Below, piece after piece: positions 23,030 to 31,494 of a stretch of 64,000 bases of DNA. The translations under genes and the position numbers were made by a program. Origin of the DNA: an uncultured Pelagibacteraceae bacterium (GTDB lineage Bacteria; Pseudomonadota; Alphaproteobacteria; Pelagibacterales; Pelagibacteraceae); contig CACDNJ010000001.1 in assembly GCA_902554135.1 (NCBI GenBank), positions 30,768 through 94,767 on the forward strand, in the 5' to 3' direction. Position 1 is the first letter of the stretch. Each line of letters opens with the position of its first letter. The notes under the pieces are model-generated. The model saw only the letters and a list, made by a program, of their open reading frames with translations. It made no database searches and was not told the DNA's origin.

Positions 23030-23212
23030 ATGAAAAATAAAATTTTAACAATTATTTCAGCGATAGTTATAATAACAATTCTTTTTTTAGTTCGAAACAT
23101 ATATAGCGAATATAATTTAAAAAAAGCTATTGGCGCATGTGTTTTGGGCAAAAAACAAACTCATAGTATAGAAGAAGCTAAACAAATTTGCGCAGATAAG
23201 TTTAAAAAATGA
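23030..23212 (+). CDS. Small single-helix membrane protein upstream of selO
   Basis: I do not recognise this 60-residue protein. It has an N-terminal membrane helix (about residues 5-22, ILTIISAIVIITILFLV), then a short soluble tail with two cysteines (GACVLGKK and AKQICADKFKK). Its stop overlaps the selO start in an ATGA (23209-23212), which supports real translation and coupling with selO. The paired cysteines could form a disulphide if the tail is periplasmic. Confidence 0.55.
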   Translation: MKNKILTIISAIVIITILFLVRNIYSEYNLKKAIGACVLGKKQTHSIEEAKQICADKFKK

Positions 23213-24666
23213 AAAAAATTGGTTGGCAATTTGATAACACTTACTCGAAATTGCCCAAAAACTTGTTATCAAAATTAAATCCAACACCAGTAAAATTTCC
23301 AGAGGTTGTTCTTTTCAATCATTCTTTGTCGAAAGAAATTGGATTAGATTTTTCTGAAATAGATAACGAGAAATTAGCTTTAACTTTTTCAGGAAATCAA
23401 TTACCTGATGGATCAGAGACAATTGCACAAGCTTATGCAGGACATCAATTTGGGCATTTCACATTGTTGGGAGATGGGCGAGCACTTGTTATTGGAGAAC
23501 ATATCGATAAAAATAAAAAAAGATACGATATACAATTTAAAGGATCTGGTAAAACGCCATATTCAAGAAGTGGCGACGGTAGAGCCGCATTAGGCCCAAT
23601 GCTTAGAGAATATATTATAAGTGAGGCTATACATAATCTTAAAATTCCAACAACAAGAAGTTTAGCTGTTGTAAAAACTGGAGAAAATGTAATTCGCGAA
23701 AAAAATTTAGAAGGCGCGGTGTTAACTCGTATTGCCTCAAGCCACATTAGAATTGGAACTTTTCAGTATGCTTGTATATCTGAAGATAAAAATGATTTAA
23801 AAGCTTTGTTTGATTACACTATTGAACGTCATTATCCTCATATTAGAAATTTTAAATTTCCTGCCATAGAACTTTTAAATATCGTTACAGAAAAACAGAT
23901 TGATTTAATTATAGATTGGATGCGAGTTGGTTTTATTCATGGGGTAATGAATACTGACAACGTAGCTATTTCAGGAGAAACAATTGATTACGGACCTTGT
24001 GCTTTTATGGATGCATATGATCCCAGAACTGTATTTAGTTCAATAGATTACTACGGTCGTTACGCTTTTTCTAATCAACCAAGTATTATCAAATGGAATT
24101 TAGAAAAGTTTGCAGAAGCTTTAATTCCTTTAATCGATACTGACAGCAATAAATCAATAGAAATGGCTAAGGAGGTATTAAAAGATTTCGATACAAAATT
24201 TAAAAAAGGCTGGTTTAAAATGATGAGAAAAAAATTAGGTTTAAAAGGAGAAGAATCAAAAGATGAAAATTTGATCGCAGAACTATTATCATGGATGCAC
24301 CAAAATAAAGCTGATTATACAAATACTTTTTGTCATTTAATGGATGGTCTTATTCAAAAAAATAAGTTTTTTGAAAATGAAGAATTTAATTATTGGAAAC
24401 AACAATGGAAAAATCGTTCTAAGCTGTACGGCAATTCTCCAGAAAAATCATTACAAATAATGCATGAAGTAAACCCTTTGGTTGTCCCAAGAAATCATTT
24501 AGTAGAAGAAGCATTAAATGCTGCTACCGAAAATAATGATTTAACAAAAGTTAAAGAGTTATTAAAAATTTTAAAAGATCCTTATAAAAACAAATCTAAT
24601 ATTGATCACTACCAATCTACTCCAATTCCTGGAAAAGAAAGATATAAAACTTATTGTGGCACCTAA
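23209..24666 (+). CDS. selO: Protein adenylyltransferase SelO (YdiU/UPF0061)
   Basis: Pseudokinase-fold enzyme known in this family to AMPylate proteins, with a role in redox stress. The 485 residues include QAYAGHQFGHFTLLGDGRALVIGE, FKGSGKTPYSRSGDGRAALGPMLREYIISEA, and the DYGPCAFMDAYDP active-site segment. The C-terminus ends TYCGT, with cysteine where metazoan SelO has selenocysteine. No neighbour explains its targets. It ends six bases before the convergent amidotransferase gene. Confidence 0.95.
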   Translation: MKKIGWQFDNTYSKLPKNLLSKLNPTPVKFPEVVLFNHSLSKEIGLDFSEIDNEKLALTFSGNQLPDGSETIAQAYAGHQFGHFTLLGDGRALVIGEHIDKNKKRYDIQFKGSGKTPYSRSGDGRAALGPMLREYIISEAIHNLKIPTTRSLAVVKTGENVIREKNLEGAVLTRIASSHIRIGTFQYACISEDKNDLKALFDYTIERHYPHIRNFKFPAIELLNIVTEKQIDLIIDWMRVGFIHGVMNTDNVAISGETIDYGPCAFMDAYDPRTVFSSIDYYGRYAFSNQPSIIKWNLEKFAEALIPLIDTDSNKSIEMAKEVLKDFDTKFKKGWFKMMRKKLGLKGEESKDENLIAELLSWMHQNKADYTNTFCHLMDGLIQKNKFFENEEFNYWKQQWKNRSKLYGNSPEKSLQIMHEVNPLVVPRNHLVEEALNAATENNDLTKVKELLKILKDPYKNKSNIDHYQSTPIPGKERYKTYCGT

Positions 24667-24672
24667 TTAAGT

Positions 24673-25467
24673 TCAAGATTTTTTAATATGATCTAACCAG
24701 TTTTTTAGTTCCAAAGTTCGACTATTATCGTTTGTTATCTGATCTTCTTTTGTAATTAGATCAATATGTTTATTGAGTTCATTTTCATCTTTAAAGCTTT
24801 TGTTATCTAGCAATCTTTTTTTTCGATGTTTTAATAATCTAATCATATAAGAGTATGGAATTTCAGGATGATATTGGAGGCCCCATACTTCTGATTTACC
24901 TACTGTAAAATGTAGGGCTGCAAATTTATTAATATTTGTACTTGCTAATAAAACAGAATTTTTTGGCGGAACCTCGACTTCGTCAAAATTAAAACCTGGT
25001 GCATTAAATTTTTTTGGTTTGGATTTGTAGAGATTATGTTTTGTTCCTGCGTCTGTTAAAATAACATCTTGAGCAATACCGGTATTTGCTCCTTTTGGCG
25101 AAACTCTGCACTTTCCTCCAGCCGCTGCTACACTTACTTGTAGTCCCCAGCAGGCAGCATAAATATAATTTGCGTGTTCAAAACACCTTCTTGTAAACTC
25201 TATATGTTTTTTTACTTCTTCTGAATCATCATTAATTCTTAGAGTGCTTCCTGTTAAAATAATACCATTATATTTTTTTAATGACGAAATAATTTTTTCC
25301 ATGGAAGAATCATCAGCTGGTTCAATGATGTCTACTTCACAGTCGGGTTCATGCATTTTAATATGCTCACTGAAATTTTCTGACTGGGATGCACACCCGG
25401 CCTGATTGAAATTAACATTTTCTTCTTTTGTGTTGCCTTCAACCACTAGTATTTTTAATTTGCTCAT
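24673..25467 (-). CDS. Class-I glutamine amidotransferase-like protein (GMP synthase type)
   Basis: The 264-residue alpha/beta hydrolase-like GATase has nucleophile C106 in YAACWGLQVSVAAAGG and the H200/E202 pair in GLQYHPE, so the triad looks intact. It is longer than typical stand-alone GATases, with an N-terminal insertion of about residues 12-40. No synthetase partner domain is present. It is divergent from another GATase across 44 bases. A gamma-glutamyl hydrolase role on amine conjugates is possible given the nearby methylamine genes, but this is inference. Confidence 0.75.
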   Translation of the reverse strand: MSKLKILVVEGNTKEENVNFNQAGCASQSENFSEHIKMHEPDCEVDIIEPADDSSMEKIISSLKKYNGIILTGSTLRINDDSEEVKKHIEFTRRCFEHANYIYAACWGLQVSVAAAGGKCRVSPKGANTGIAQDVILTDAGTKHNLYKSKPKKFNAPGFNFDEVEVPPKNSVLLASTNINKFAALHFTVGKSEVWGLQYHPEIPYSYMIRLLKHRKKRLLDNKSFKDENELNKHIDLITKEDQITNDNSRTLELKNWLDHIKKS

Positions 25468-25511
25468 ATCTAATTAATGAATTTATTTTTTCTTTGTGTA
25501 TGATTCAAGAC

Positions 25512-26210
25512 ATGAAATTTTTAGTATTACAGCATATTAACATCGAACATCCTGGTATTTTTTTAGATTTTATGAAAAAAGATAAAATTCATATTGATAC
25601 TGTTGAGTTAGATGAGGGGGAAAAAATACCAAAATTAGATTCTTATGACGCTATGATTGTAATGGGTGGACCCATGGATACATGGCAAGAAGAAACCTAT
25701 CCTTGGCTAAAGACTGAGAAGGAAGAAATTCATAAATTTGTATCTGTAATGAAAAAACCTTTTCTAGGCTTATGTCTTGGTGCTCAGCTTTTAAGTGAAG
25801 TCGTTGGCGGCAAGGTAAGAAAAATGAAAACTCCAGAAATTGGTGTGATGGATATATCTATAACGAATACTGGTTCAATATTTAATGGCATGAATAAAAA
25901 TTTAAAAGTTCTTCAATGGCATTCTTATGAGGTATGCGATTTACCTAAAAACACAGAGTTATTAGCATCTTCTCCGTTATGTGGGGTCCAAGCTTTTTCT
26001 TCTGGAAATGCATTTGGTTTACAGTTTCATGTTGAACAAACAAACGAAACAGTTCCTCAATGGGCCTGTGTTCCCGAATATAAATCCGCCTTAGAAAAAA
26101 CATTAGGTTCAAATGCACTTGAAAAATTTAGAAAAGAAGTTGAGACAAATCTTAAGATATTTAATGGTAGTGCTAGAACAATTTACGATAATTTTAAGAA
26201 AATAATTTAA
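25512..26210 (+). CDS. Class-I glutamine amidotransferase-like protein
   Basis: The 232-residue stand-alone GATase has MGGPMDTW, nucleophile C88 in FLGLCLGAQLLSEVVGG, and H173/E175 in GLQFHVEQT. I start it at 25512, where MKFLVLQHINIEHPG matches the family opening; starts at 25500 or 25428 would add unlike residues. The substrate is unknown. It converges on tmoV with the stops interlocked in TTAA at 26207-26210. Confidence 0.78.
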   Translation: MKFLVLQHINIEHPGIFLDFMKKDKIHIDTVELDEGEKIPKLDSYDAMIVMGGPMDTWQEETYPWLKTEKEEIHKFVSVMKKPFLGLCLGAQLLSEVVGGKVRKMKTPEIGVMDISITNTGSIFNGMNKNLKVLQWHSYEVCDLPKNTELLASSPLCGVQAFSSGNAFGLQFHVEQTNETVPQWACVPEYKSALEKTLGSNALEKFRKEVETNLKIFNGSARTIYDNFKKII

Positions 26211-28366
26211 TATTCTTCTAATCCTAATAATTTTTTTCGTCTGTTTGCCCAAGTACGAATTAAATTATCAACAGCCAAACCAATAAATGCTACACAGAGA
26301 CCAAGGATCAGTGCTTTACCTCCTCCTTTTAAGTCTGATAAAGCTTTCATAATATATTGTCCTAAATCTTCTGTTCCAATAAAAGCTCCAATAATTACCA
26401 TAAATAATGCGAAGACAACGGTTTGATTAATTCCAAGCATGATATGAGGAAAGGCTAAAGGAAATTCAATCTTAAACAATCTTTGTAAACGTGTTACGCC
26501 CGACATCGAAGCTGCATCGTGTAAAGCTGGTGGAACGCTACGAAGTCCTTCAATCGTGTAACGTGTTGCAGGAATAGTTGCATATACGATCACAGCAATT
26601 AAAACCGATGTGTCTGTAACTCCAAAAAGCATCATTACTGGAATTAAATAAACAAAAGATGGAAATGTTTGAAGGGTATCACAAACTCCCAAAGCAATTT
26701 TTGTACTAGTTTTATTTTGTGCAGATAAGGAACCAACAATTACTCCAATTATACCTGATGCAATTACACCAAAAGTTGCCATGTAAGCTGTAACCAATGC
26801 TCTATCCCACCATGGACTTAGAGCAATAAATAATGTGAATCCACCAACTATAAGAGCCGATCGAATCCCGCCAATGATATAACCAGCTCCCATGACCAGA
26901 ACAAAAGTTGCAACAACTGGCATTCTTAAATAGGCAGCTCTCATTGGTTGTAATACGTCTTGGATCAACCATGTATTAAAAACTTTTAATGTATAAAAGA
27001 AAGTGTCCCATATCCAATCAACACCCGCATTCCAGAAAGGTTCACCTGATATTCCTTTATTATGAGGAACTTCATACAGGTAGTTATAACCTTCTTTAAA
27101 AATGAAAGATCCAACAGAGGCAAGTAGTAATCCAACTCCCACTGCTCCAACAAAAAATAATCCATATTTGTTACGTTGAACAAAGTTAAGGTTTGCAAAA
27201 TAATCTGTTTGTTTATTTGCCCAAGCCAAAGACATTTTATCTAATAGGACAGCAATTAAACTAATACAGACTCCAGCTTCTAAAGCTAAACCAATTCTCA
27301 ATTGATTTAGTGCTAACAATAGATTCCAACCCAATCCCTTGGCTCCTATAAAGGATGCAATAACTGCCATAGCTAAACACTGCATGATGACTTGGTTCAC
27401 GCCAATTAAGATGTCTCGTCTTGCGGTTGGAATTAATACTTTAAATAAAAGTTGAAACTCGTTACAACCACTCATCTTTCCGGCTTGTACAACTTCTGGA
27501 GATACCTTTCTCAGCCCCAACAAAGTTAAACGCACCATGGGTGGTGTTGCAAAAATTATAGTTGCAATTGCTCCAGCATGATCTCCAACTCCAAACATTA
27601 CCATTATCACAACTATGTAAGAATAGTGCGGCATGGTCTGCATTACATTGAGTATAGGATTTAATGCTGCCTCAACTCTTTTGCTTTTATATGACCAAAT
27701 TCCAAAAACCAAACCAAGAAAAAAAGAAATTGGTGCAGCAATCAATATGAACGAAAGTGTTTCCATAGAAGGTTTCCATTGACCAAATACAGAAATATAA
27801 ATCATGGTAATACCAGCAAGTATTGCAAGACCTCTTCCATTCAGTTTATAACCTAATATAATTGCTCCAGCGGTAACTATAGTCCAAGGAAGCCCAGGTA
27901 ATTCTGCCCATGGATTTGCATCAATCCAATCCCAACTTGTAAATGCAACAACAGTCTTAACTCCTCCAATTAAGATTTCACGAATAAATTCAATTAGAAA
28001 AAGCATAACAGCTGAAATCGTTCTGGTAATTTGTAAAACAAGTGGTCGTGTTGTGGTTTCTTGAAGATCAGCGTCCCAAATCTCAATCGGCATCCAATCT
28101 TCTAATAAAAAAAACAATGAATCATTTACCCAAATCGGAAGCCATCCTAGTAATGGCGGCAATCTCCAAAGAGCATCATATCCATAATACCTAACCTCTA
28201 TACCAAAAAGCTTATAAGACGTTAGATTTGGATCTTTTGAATATTCAGCTACAGATCTTATAAATTTATAACCTTCTGGAATATCTATGGCAAAACACAA
28301 ACCAAAGAAAACGATCAATAAAAAAAGCCACTGAAATGATTTTGGGTATTTTTTTAAAATTTCCAT
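26207..28366 (-). CDS. tmoV: TMAO/betaine-type ABC transporter permease, two fused permease domains
   Basis: Integral membrane component of a quaternary-amine uptake system, 719 residues, about twice the size of ProW. Each half has a permease core with an EAA-like loop that contacts the ATPase: residues about 284-325 (GLRKVSPEVVQAGKMSG) and 608-649 (GLRSVPPALHDAASMSG). The gene follows the ATPase by two bases. With tmoX upstream and tdm divergent, TMAO is the most likely substrate; glycine betaine cannot be excluded from sequence alone. Confidence 0.85.
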   Translation of the reverse strand: MEILKKYPKSFQWLFLLIVFFGLCFAIDIPEGYKFIRSVAEYSKDPNLTSYKLFGIEVRYYGYDALWRLPPLLGWLPIWVNDSLFFLLEDWMPIEIWDADLQETTTRPLVLQITRTISAVMLFLIEFIREILIGGVKTVVAFTSWDWIDANPWAELPGLPWTIVTAGAIILGYKLNGRGLAILAGITMIYISVFGQWKPSMETLSFILIAAPISFFLGLVFGIWSYKSKRVEAALNPILNVMQTMPHYSYIVVIMVMFGVGDHAGAIATIIFATPPMVRLTLLGLRKVSPEVVQAGKMSGCNEFQLLFKVLIPTARRDILIGVNQVIMQCLAMAVIASFIGAKGLGWNLLLALNQLRIGLALEAGVCISLIAVLLDKMSLAWANKQTDYFANLNFVQRNKYGLFFVGAVGVGLLLASVGSFIFKEGYNYLYEVPHNKGISGEPFWNAGVDWIWDTFFYTLKVFNTWLIQDVLQPMRAAYLRMPVVATFVLVMGAGYIIGGIRSALIVGGFTLFIALSPWWDRALVTAYMATFGVIASGIIGVIVGSLSAQNKTSTKIALGVCDTLQTFPSFVYLIPVMMLFGVTDTSVLIAVIVYATIPATRYTIEGLRSVPPALHDAASMSGVTRLQRLFKIEFPLAFPHIMLGINQTVVFALFMVIIGAFIGTEDLGQYIMKALSDLKGGGKALILGLCVAFIGLAVDNLIRTWANRRKKLLGLEEY

Positions 28367-28369
28367 AGA

Positions 28370-29407
28370 TTAAGAATTTTCTTTTTTTCCACCAAACACA
28401 GTATGAATAACTTTGGATGGCTTAACGACCCCAACAACTTTATTATTAGAATCAATAACCGCCACAGGTTTTTCTTGAGCTAAAATTTTTTCAGCAACGG
28501 TTTCTATAATTGCATCTTTAGAAACCTTTAAATCACTCAAATTTTTACTATCACTCATTGGTTCCATTACAGATTCTATTTTCAATACCTTTTCTCTTGG
28601 AACTTCTTGAGTAAATTTTCTAACGTATTCTGTAGCTGGATTTAAAACTATATTGGCAGGAGTATCTAATTGTTCAATGATTCCATCTTTCATTATTGCT
28701 ATTCGATCTGCCAGTCTAAGCGCTTCGTCAAAATCATGTGTAACAAACATAATTGTTTTTTTCAAAGTGCCCTGAAGTCTTAAGAATTCATCTTGCATTT
28801 CTTTTCTGATTAAAGGATCAAGAGCAGAAAAAGGTTCATCTAGAAACCAAATATCAGGCTCAACAGCTAAAGATCTAGCGATTCCAACTCTTTGTTGTTG
28901 TCCACCAGATAACTCTCTTGGAAAATAGTTCTCTCTTCCATCAAGACCCACAAGCTTGACCATTTCCATTGCTTTCGCAATACTTTCTTCAGTTTTCATT
29001 CCTTTTATCTGCAAAGGAAAAGCAATATTTTCTAAAACTGTTTTGTGTGGAAGAAGGGCAAAACTTTGAAATACCATTCCCATTTTATTTCGTCTTAAAT
29101 CAATCAACTCTTTGTTTTTTAAAGCTAATAAATCTTGACCTTCAATATAAATTTTACCTGCCGTAGCATCAGTTAATCTTGATATGCATCGAAGCAATGT
29201 TGATTTTCCAGAACCAGACAATCCCATTACAACAAGCATTTCTCCTTTTGAAACTTCAAAAGAAGCATTGTTAACACCTACGATACAGCCGGCTTCTTGG
29301 AAAGTTTTTGCATCCACATTACCACTGACATCTTGAAGCATTTTTTTTGCATTTGCTCCAAAAATTTTATAAACGGATTGGCATTTAATTACTGGTCTAG
29401 AAGACAT
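28370..29407 (-). CDS. tmoW: TMAO/betaine-type ABC transporter ATP-binding protein
   Basis: ProV-like ATPase of 345 residues. Walker A is VMGLSGSGKSTLLRC, the signature is RELSGGQQQRVGIARSLA, Walker B is IWFLDEPFSALDPL and the H-loop is FVTHDFDEA. A C-terminal extension of about 80 residues (ending VAVIDSNNKVVGVVKPSKVI) resembles the CBS-type regulatory part of ProV and OpuA. It sits two bases before tmoV. A GGAGAA Shine-Dalgarno precedes the ATG. Confidence 0.9.
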   Translation of the reverse strand: MSSRPVIKCQSVYKIFGANAKKMLQDVSGNVDAKTFQEAGCIVGVNNASFEVSKGEMLVVMGLSGSGKSTLLRCISRLTDATAGKIYIEGQDLLALKNKELIDLRRNKMGMVFQSFALLPHKTVLENIAFPLQIKGMKTEESIAKAMEMVKLVGLDGRENYFPRELSGGQQQRVGIARSLAVEPDIWFLDEPFSALDPLIRKEMQDEFLRLQGTLKKTIMFVTHDFDEALRLADRIAIMKDGIIEQLDTPANIVLNPATEYVRKFTQEVPREKVLKIESVMEPMSDSKNLSDLKVSKDAIIETVAEKILAQEKPVAVIDSNNKVVGVVKPSKVIHTVFGGKKENS

Positions 29408-29414
29408 ATTCTCC

Positions 29415-29942
29415 TTAAAAATTTTTGATATAATATACCCTAGTATCTATACTTGTTTTTAAAAAACCTTTGGCTTCGCCTGACACTGTAATTGTTTCAG
29501 TCGTACCTTGCAAAGCTCTTATTGTATATTCTGCAAGACATTTATTTGCAGAACCATCCCATTTTACTGAAAACTTATCAATTTTATTTCCATTATCGGA
29601 ATACAATTTCTTTGCTTCGTAGTCTGTAAGGTTTGCTCCTATCATTGCACGTTGGGTCACAATTTTAGTATTTTTACATACCGCCTCATATTCACTCTGT
29701 GATAACTTGTGGCCCTCGTTCCCTTCAAAAAAATTTAATCTACCTTTAGGAAGTGAAGCAATAACTGTTTCATTGTTTTCTCCAGTTTTGTTATCCTTTG
29801 CGGACTTATCGCTTACTCCAAAAAAAATATTTAAAATCATAAATGTTACAATTATTATTATTGTTAAACCAACAAGACCAACTATTTGCTTAAATTCTTC
29901 AGGAGATTCTTTATATTTTTTTAAATTATTTTCTAGTAACAT
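29415..29942 (-). CDS. Unknown single-helix membrane protein inside the tmo operon
   Basis: I do not recognise this 175-residue protein. An N-terminal cytoplasmic segment (1-20) precedes one membrane helix (about 21-45, IVGLVGLTIIIIVTFMILNIFFG). A likely periplasmic domain follows, with an acidic/Asn linker and two cysteines (EAVCKNTK and NKCLAEY). The last part (TETITVSGEAKGFLKTSID) looks like beta strands. It lies between the MORN-repeat gene and tmoW with gaps of 7-8 bases, so it is co-transcribed with the transporter. Confidence 0.7.
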   Translation of the reverse strand: MLLENNLKKYKESPEEFKQIVGLVGLTIIIIVTFMILNIFFGVSDKSAKDNKTGENNETVIASLPKGRLNFFEGNEGHKLSQSEYEAVCKNTKIVTQRAMIGANLTDYEAKKLYSDNGNKIDKFSVKWDGSANKCLAEYTIRALQGTTETITVSGEAKGFLKTSIDTRVYYIKNF

Positions 29943-29950
29943 TGTTCTGT

Positions 29951-30334
29951 CTAATTCGGCTCAACTAATTTTCCGTTTTTCCAAATACCTTTTCTAACTG
30001 TTCCATCTGCTGAAGTGAAAGTGCCTTGCCCATTCATTTCACCATCTCCCCACGTACCTATATATGTAGATCCATCAGGAAAAGTTAAAGTTCCCTGACC
30101 GTGCCATTTACTTTTTTGAAATTCTCCCTTGTATATGAATCCATTTGGCCAAGTTTCAGTCCCTTGTCCATGTTTATTGCTACCGCTCCATTGACCTGTA
30201 TATGAAGTTAAATCTGTATAATTCCAAGTTCCAACTCCATTTTCACAGTCACCATCGGTACATCCGGTTGAACGTGTAAATCCTGTGTTAAAAAGCATTA
30301 AACCTAAAAATATATATAGAAGCAGTTTTTTCAT
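29951..30334 (-). CDS. Secreted MORN-repeat protein
   Basis: The 127 residues begin with a signal peptide (MKKLLLYIFLGLMLFNTGFT). About four MORN repeats follow, seen as repeated G-x-G-T-x-x-x-x-x-G-x-x-Y-x-G-x-W units (YTGQWSGSNKHGQGTETW, IYKGEFQKSKWHGQGTLTF, YIGTWGDGEMNGQGTFTS). MORN repeats commonly mediate membrane or protein contacts. A Cys pair near the mature N-terminus (GCTDGDCENG) could form a disulphide. It lies between the terminator behind tmoX and the rest of the transporter operon. Confidence 0.88.
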   Translation of the reverse strand: MKKLLLYIFLGLMLFNTGFTRSTGCTDGDCENGVGTWNYTDLTSYTGQWSGSNKHGQGTETWPNGFIYKGEFQKSKWHGQGTLTFPDGSTYIGTWGDGEMNGQGTFTSADGTVRKGIWKNGKLVEPN

Positions 30335-30363
30335 ATTTCTTGCCTATAAATTACACCAAAACT

Positions 30364-30395
30364 AAAAAAAAATCCCCCCTAGTTATTACTAGGGG
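30364..30395 (-). terminator. Intrinsic terminator after tmoX
   Basis: Read on the minus strand, an 8-bp perfect stem (CCCCTAGT 30376-30383 with ACTAGGGG 30388-30395, 4-base loop) is followed by a run of T (30364-30372 as A on the plus strand). It lies 31 bases past the tmoX stop and before the MORN gene. It should let the binding protein be made in excess over the membrane subunits, which would need read-through or a separate promoter. Confidence 0.9.
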
Positions 30396-30425
30396 AGATT
30401 ATTAAAAGTTTAAGTTTACCAATAA

Positions 30426-31367
30426 TTATTTAGTCCACTTTTTCCAAACTTTTTCGTTTTTCTTCAACCACGTTTTTGCAGCATCTTCGTGAGACATTTT
30501 ATCAACGTCTACATAAGCTGCCATCGCACCAATTTGTGCCGTGTTAAACGATAGTTTTTTAAACATTTTTGCTGCGTCTGGATGAGTCTTAGTCCACTTT
30601 TCGTTAACTGCTTTTTTCAGATAACCGTCAGGTGAACCACATTTTCCATCTCCACCATCAGCTGGTCTGCAACCATCAAAGTATGGAGGGAATTTAATAA
30701 ATGTAAAACCAGCACCATCTGTAAAGTTTGGTGTCCAGTTAAAAATTATAGTTCCTCTCTTTTCTTTTTTAGCTGCTACTAATTCTGCCCATAGTGCATC
30801 AGCACCACCAGCAAATTTAACCATCCATTTATCGCTAAGTCCTAAAGCTTCTAAACGCTGAGGCATTAAGTCTTGGTGCCAACTTTGTGGCCCTTCTAAC
30901 CAACGACCTTTTCCACCAGAGTCTGGAGTTACGAAATTTTTCCAACACTTTTCAGACTTTAAAGCTTCCCAATTTGGTAAGCCTGGGCAATATTTTTCTA
31001 CCCAGTTTGGATAACCCATATCTTCTAAAGTTCTTGCTTCATGGTCACCCCAATCTAGCAAGCCACCTTTATCACGAGCTGTGTCGAATGATTTACCGAA
31101 AGCAGATTGCCAAACTTCGTGTGATATATCGACATCACCGATACGAATTGACTCATATACTTTTTGAGAGTCTGCTGGAACGTATTCAACATTACCACCC
31201 ATATCTTTTATAATTCCACCGATCACATGGGCCATTACCACTTGGCTTGACCAATTGTGAACTGGAATTCTAGTTGGTTTTTTACTATCAGCTGATGCAT
31301 GCATCATACTGAAAGCAGCTACAACTGTAGCAACAACTAGCCCTTTTAACATTTTAATTATGTTCAT
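30426..31367 (-). CDS. tmoX: Periplasmic TMAO-binding protein of the ABC transporter
   Basis: OpuAC/ProX-family solute-binding protein of 313 residues, with a signal peptide ending in ASA near residue 26. Tryptophans suited to an aromatic cage for a methylated amine are present (VHNWSSQ, SHEVWQSAF, FNWTPNF). The insertion PYFDGCRPADGGDGKCGSPDG resembles the calcium-binding hairpin I recall from Ruegeria TmoX, which favours TMAO over betaine. The Shine-Dalgarno GGGGAGGA is strong. The gene is divergent from tdm across 127 bases and is followed by its own terminator. Confidence 0.87.
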   Translation of the reverse strand: MNIIKMLKGLVVATVVAAFSMMHASADSKKPTRIPVHNWSSQVVMAHVIGGIIKDMGGNVEYVPADSQKVYESIRIGDVDISHEVWQSAFGKSFDTARDKGGLLDWGDHEARTLEDMGYPNWVEKYCPGLPNWEALKSEKCWKNFVTPDSGGKGRWLEGPQSWHQDLMPQRLEALGLSDKWMVKFAGGADALWAELVAAKKEKRGTIIFNWTPNFTDGAGFTFIKFPPYFDGCRPADGGDGKCGSPDGYLKKAVNEKWTKTHPDAAKMFKKLSFNTAQIGAMAAYVDVDKMSHEDAAKTWLKKNEKVWKKWTK

Positions 31368-31392
31368 AGTTTTTCCTCCCCATTAACACTAA

Positions 31393-31415
31393 TTAATTAA
31401 AGTTACTTTAATTAA
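31393..31415. promoter_or_regulatory. 23-bp dyad between tmoX promoter and tmoX
   Basis: TTAATTAAAG (31393-31402) and CTTTAATTAA (31406-31415) are perfect inverted arms separated by three bases. The dyad sits just downstream of the proposed tmoX -10, at about +1 to +20 of its transcript. It could be a repressor or activator site or a leader hairpin. Such AT-rich dyads also arise by chance, so position is the main support. Confidence 0.4.
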
Positions 31416-31419
31416 CGAA

Positions 31420-31448
31420 AGTCTATGGTCTGTTATTTTGCGAGTCAA
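31420..31448 (-). promoter_or_regulatory. Candidate sigma-70 promoter of tmoX
   Basis: On the minus strand, TTGACT (31443-31448) and TAGACT (31420-31425) are separated by exactly 17 bases and lie 52 bases or more upstream of the tmoX ATG. The -35 matches five of six consensus bases and the -10 four of six. It stands back to back with the proposed tdm promoter, only six bases apart at the -35 boxes. Confidence 0.5.
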
Positions 31449-31454
31449 TCTGAA

Positions 31455-31483
31455 TTGCATACTTTTGTCACACCTAGTATAGT
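31455..31483 (+). promoter_or_regulatory. Candidate sigma-70 promoter of tdm
   Basis: TTGCAT (31455-31460) and TATAGT (31478-31483) are spaced by 17 bases. The tdm ATG at 31495 is only 11 bases past the -10, so the transcript would have almost no leader. This fits the lack of a Shine-Dalgarno before tdm. Confidence 0.5.
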
Positions 31484-31494
31484 TCCTAAGTAAT

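Noticed and set aside
26207..31367. Glycine betaine/proline ProU system as the sole reading of the ABC transporter
   Set aside because: The family fits, but divergent tdm, the aromatic residues and the Gly/Asp-rich hairpin in the binding protein favour TMAO; betaine may still be carried.
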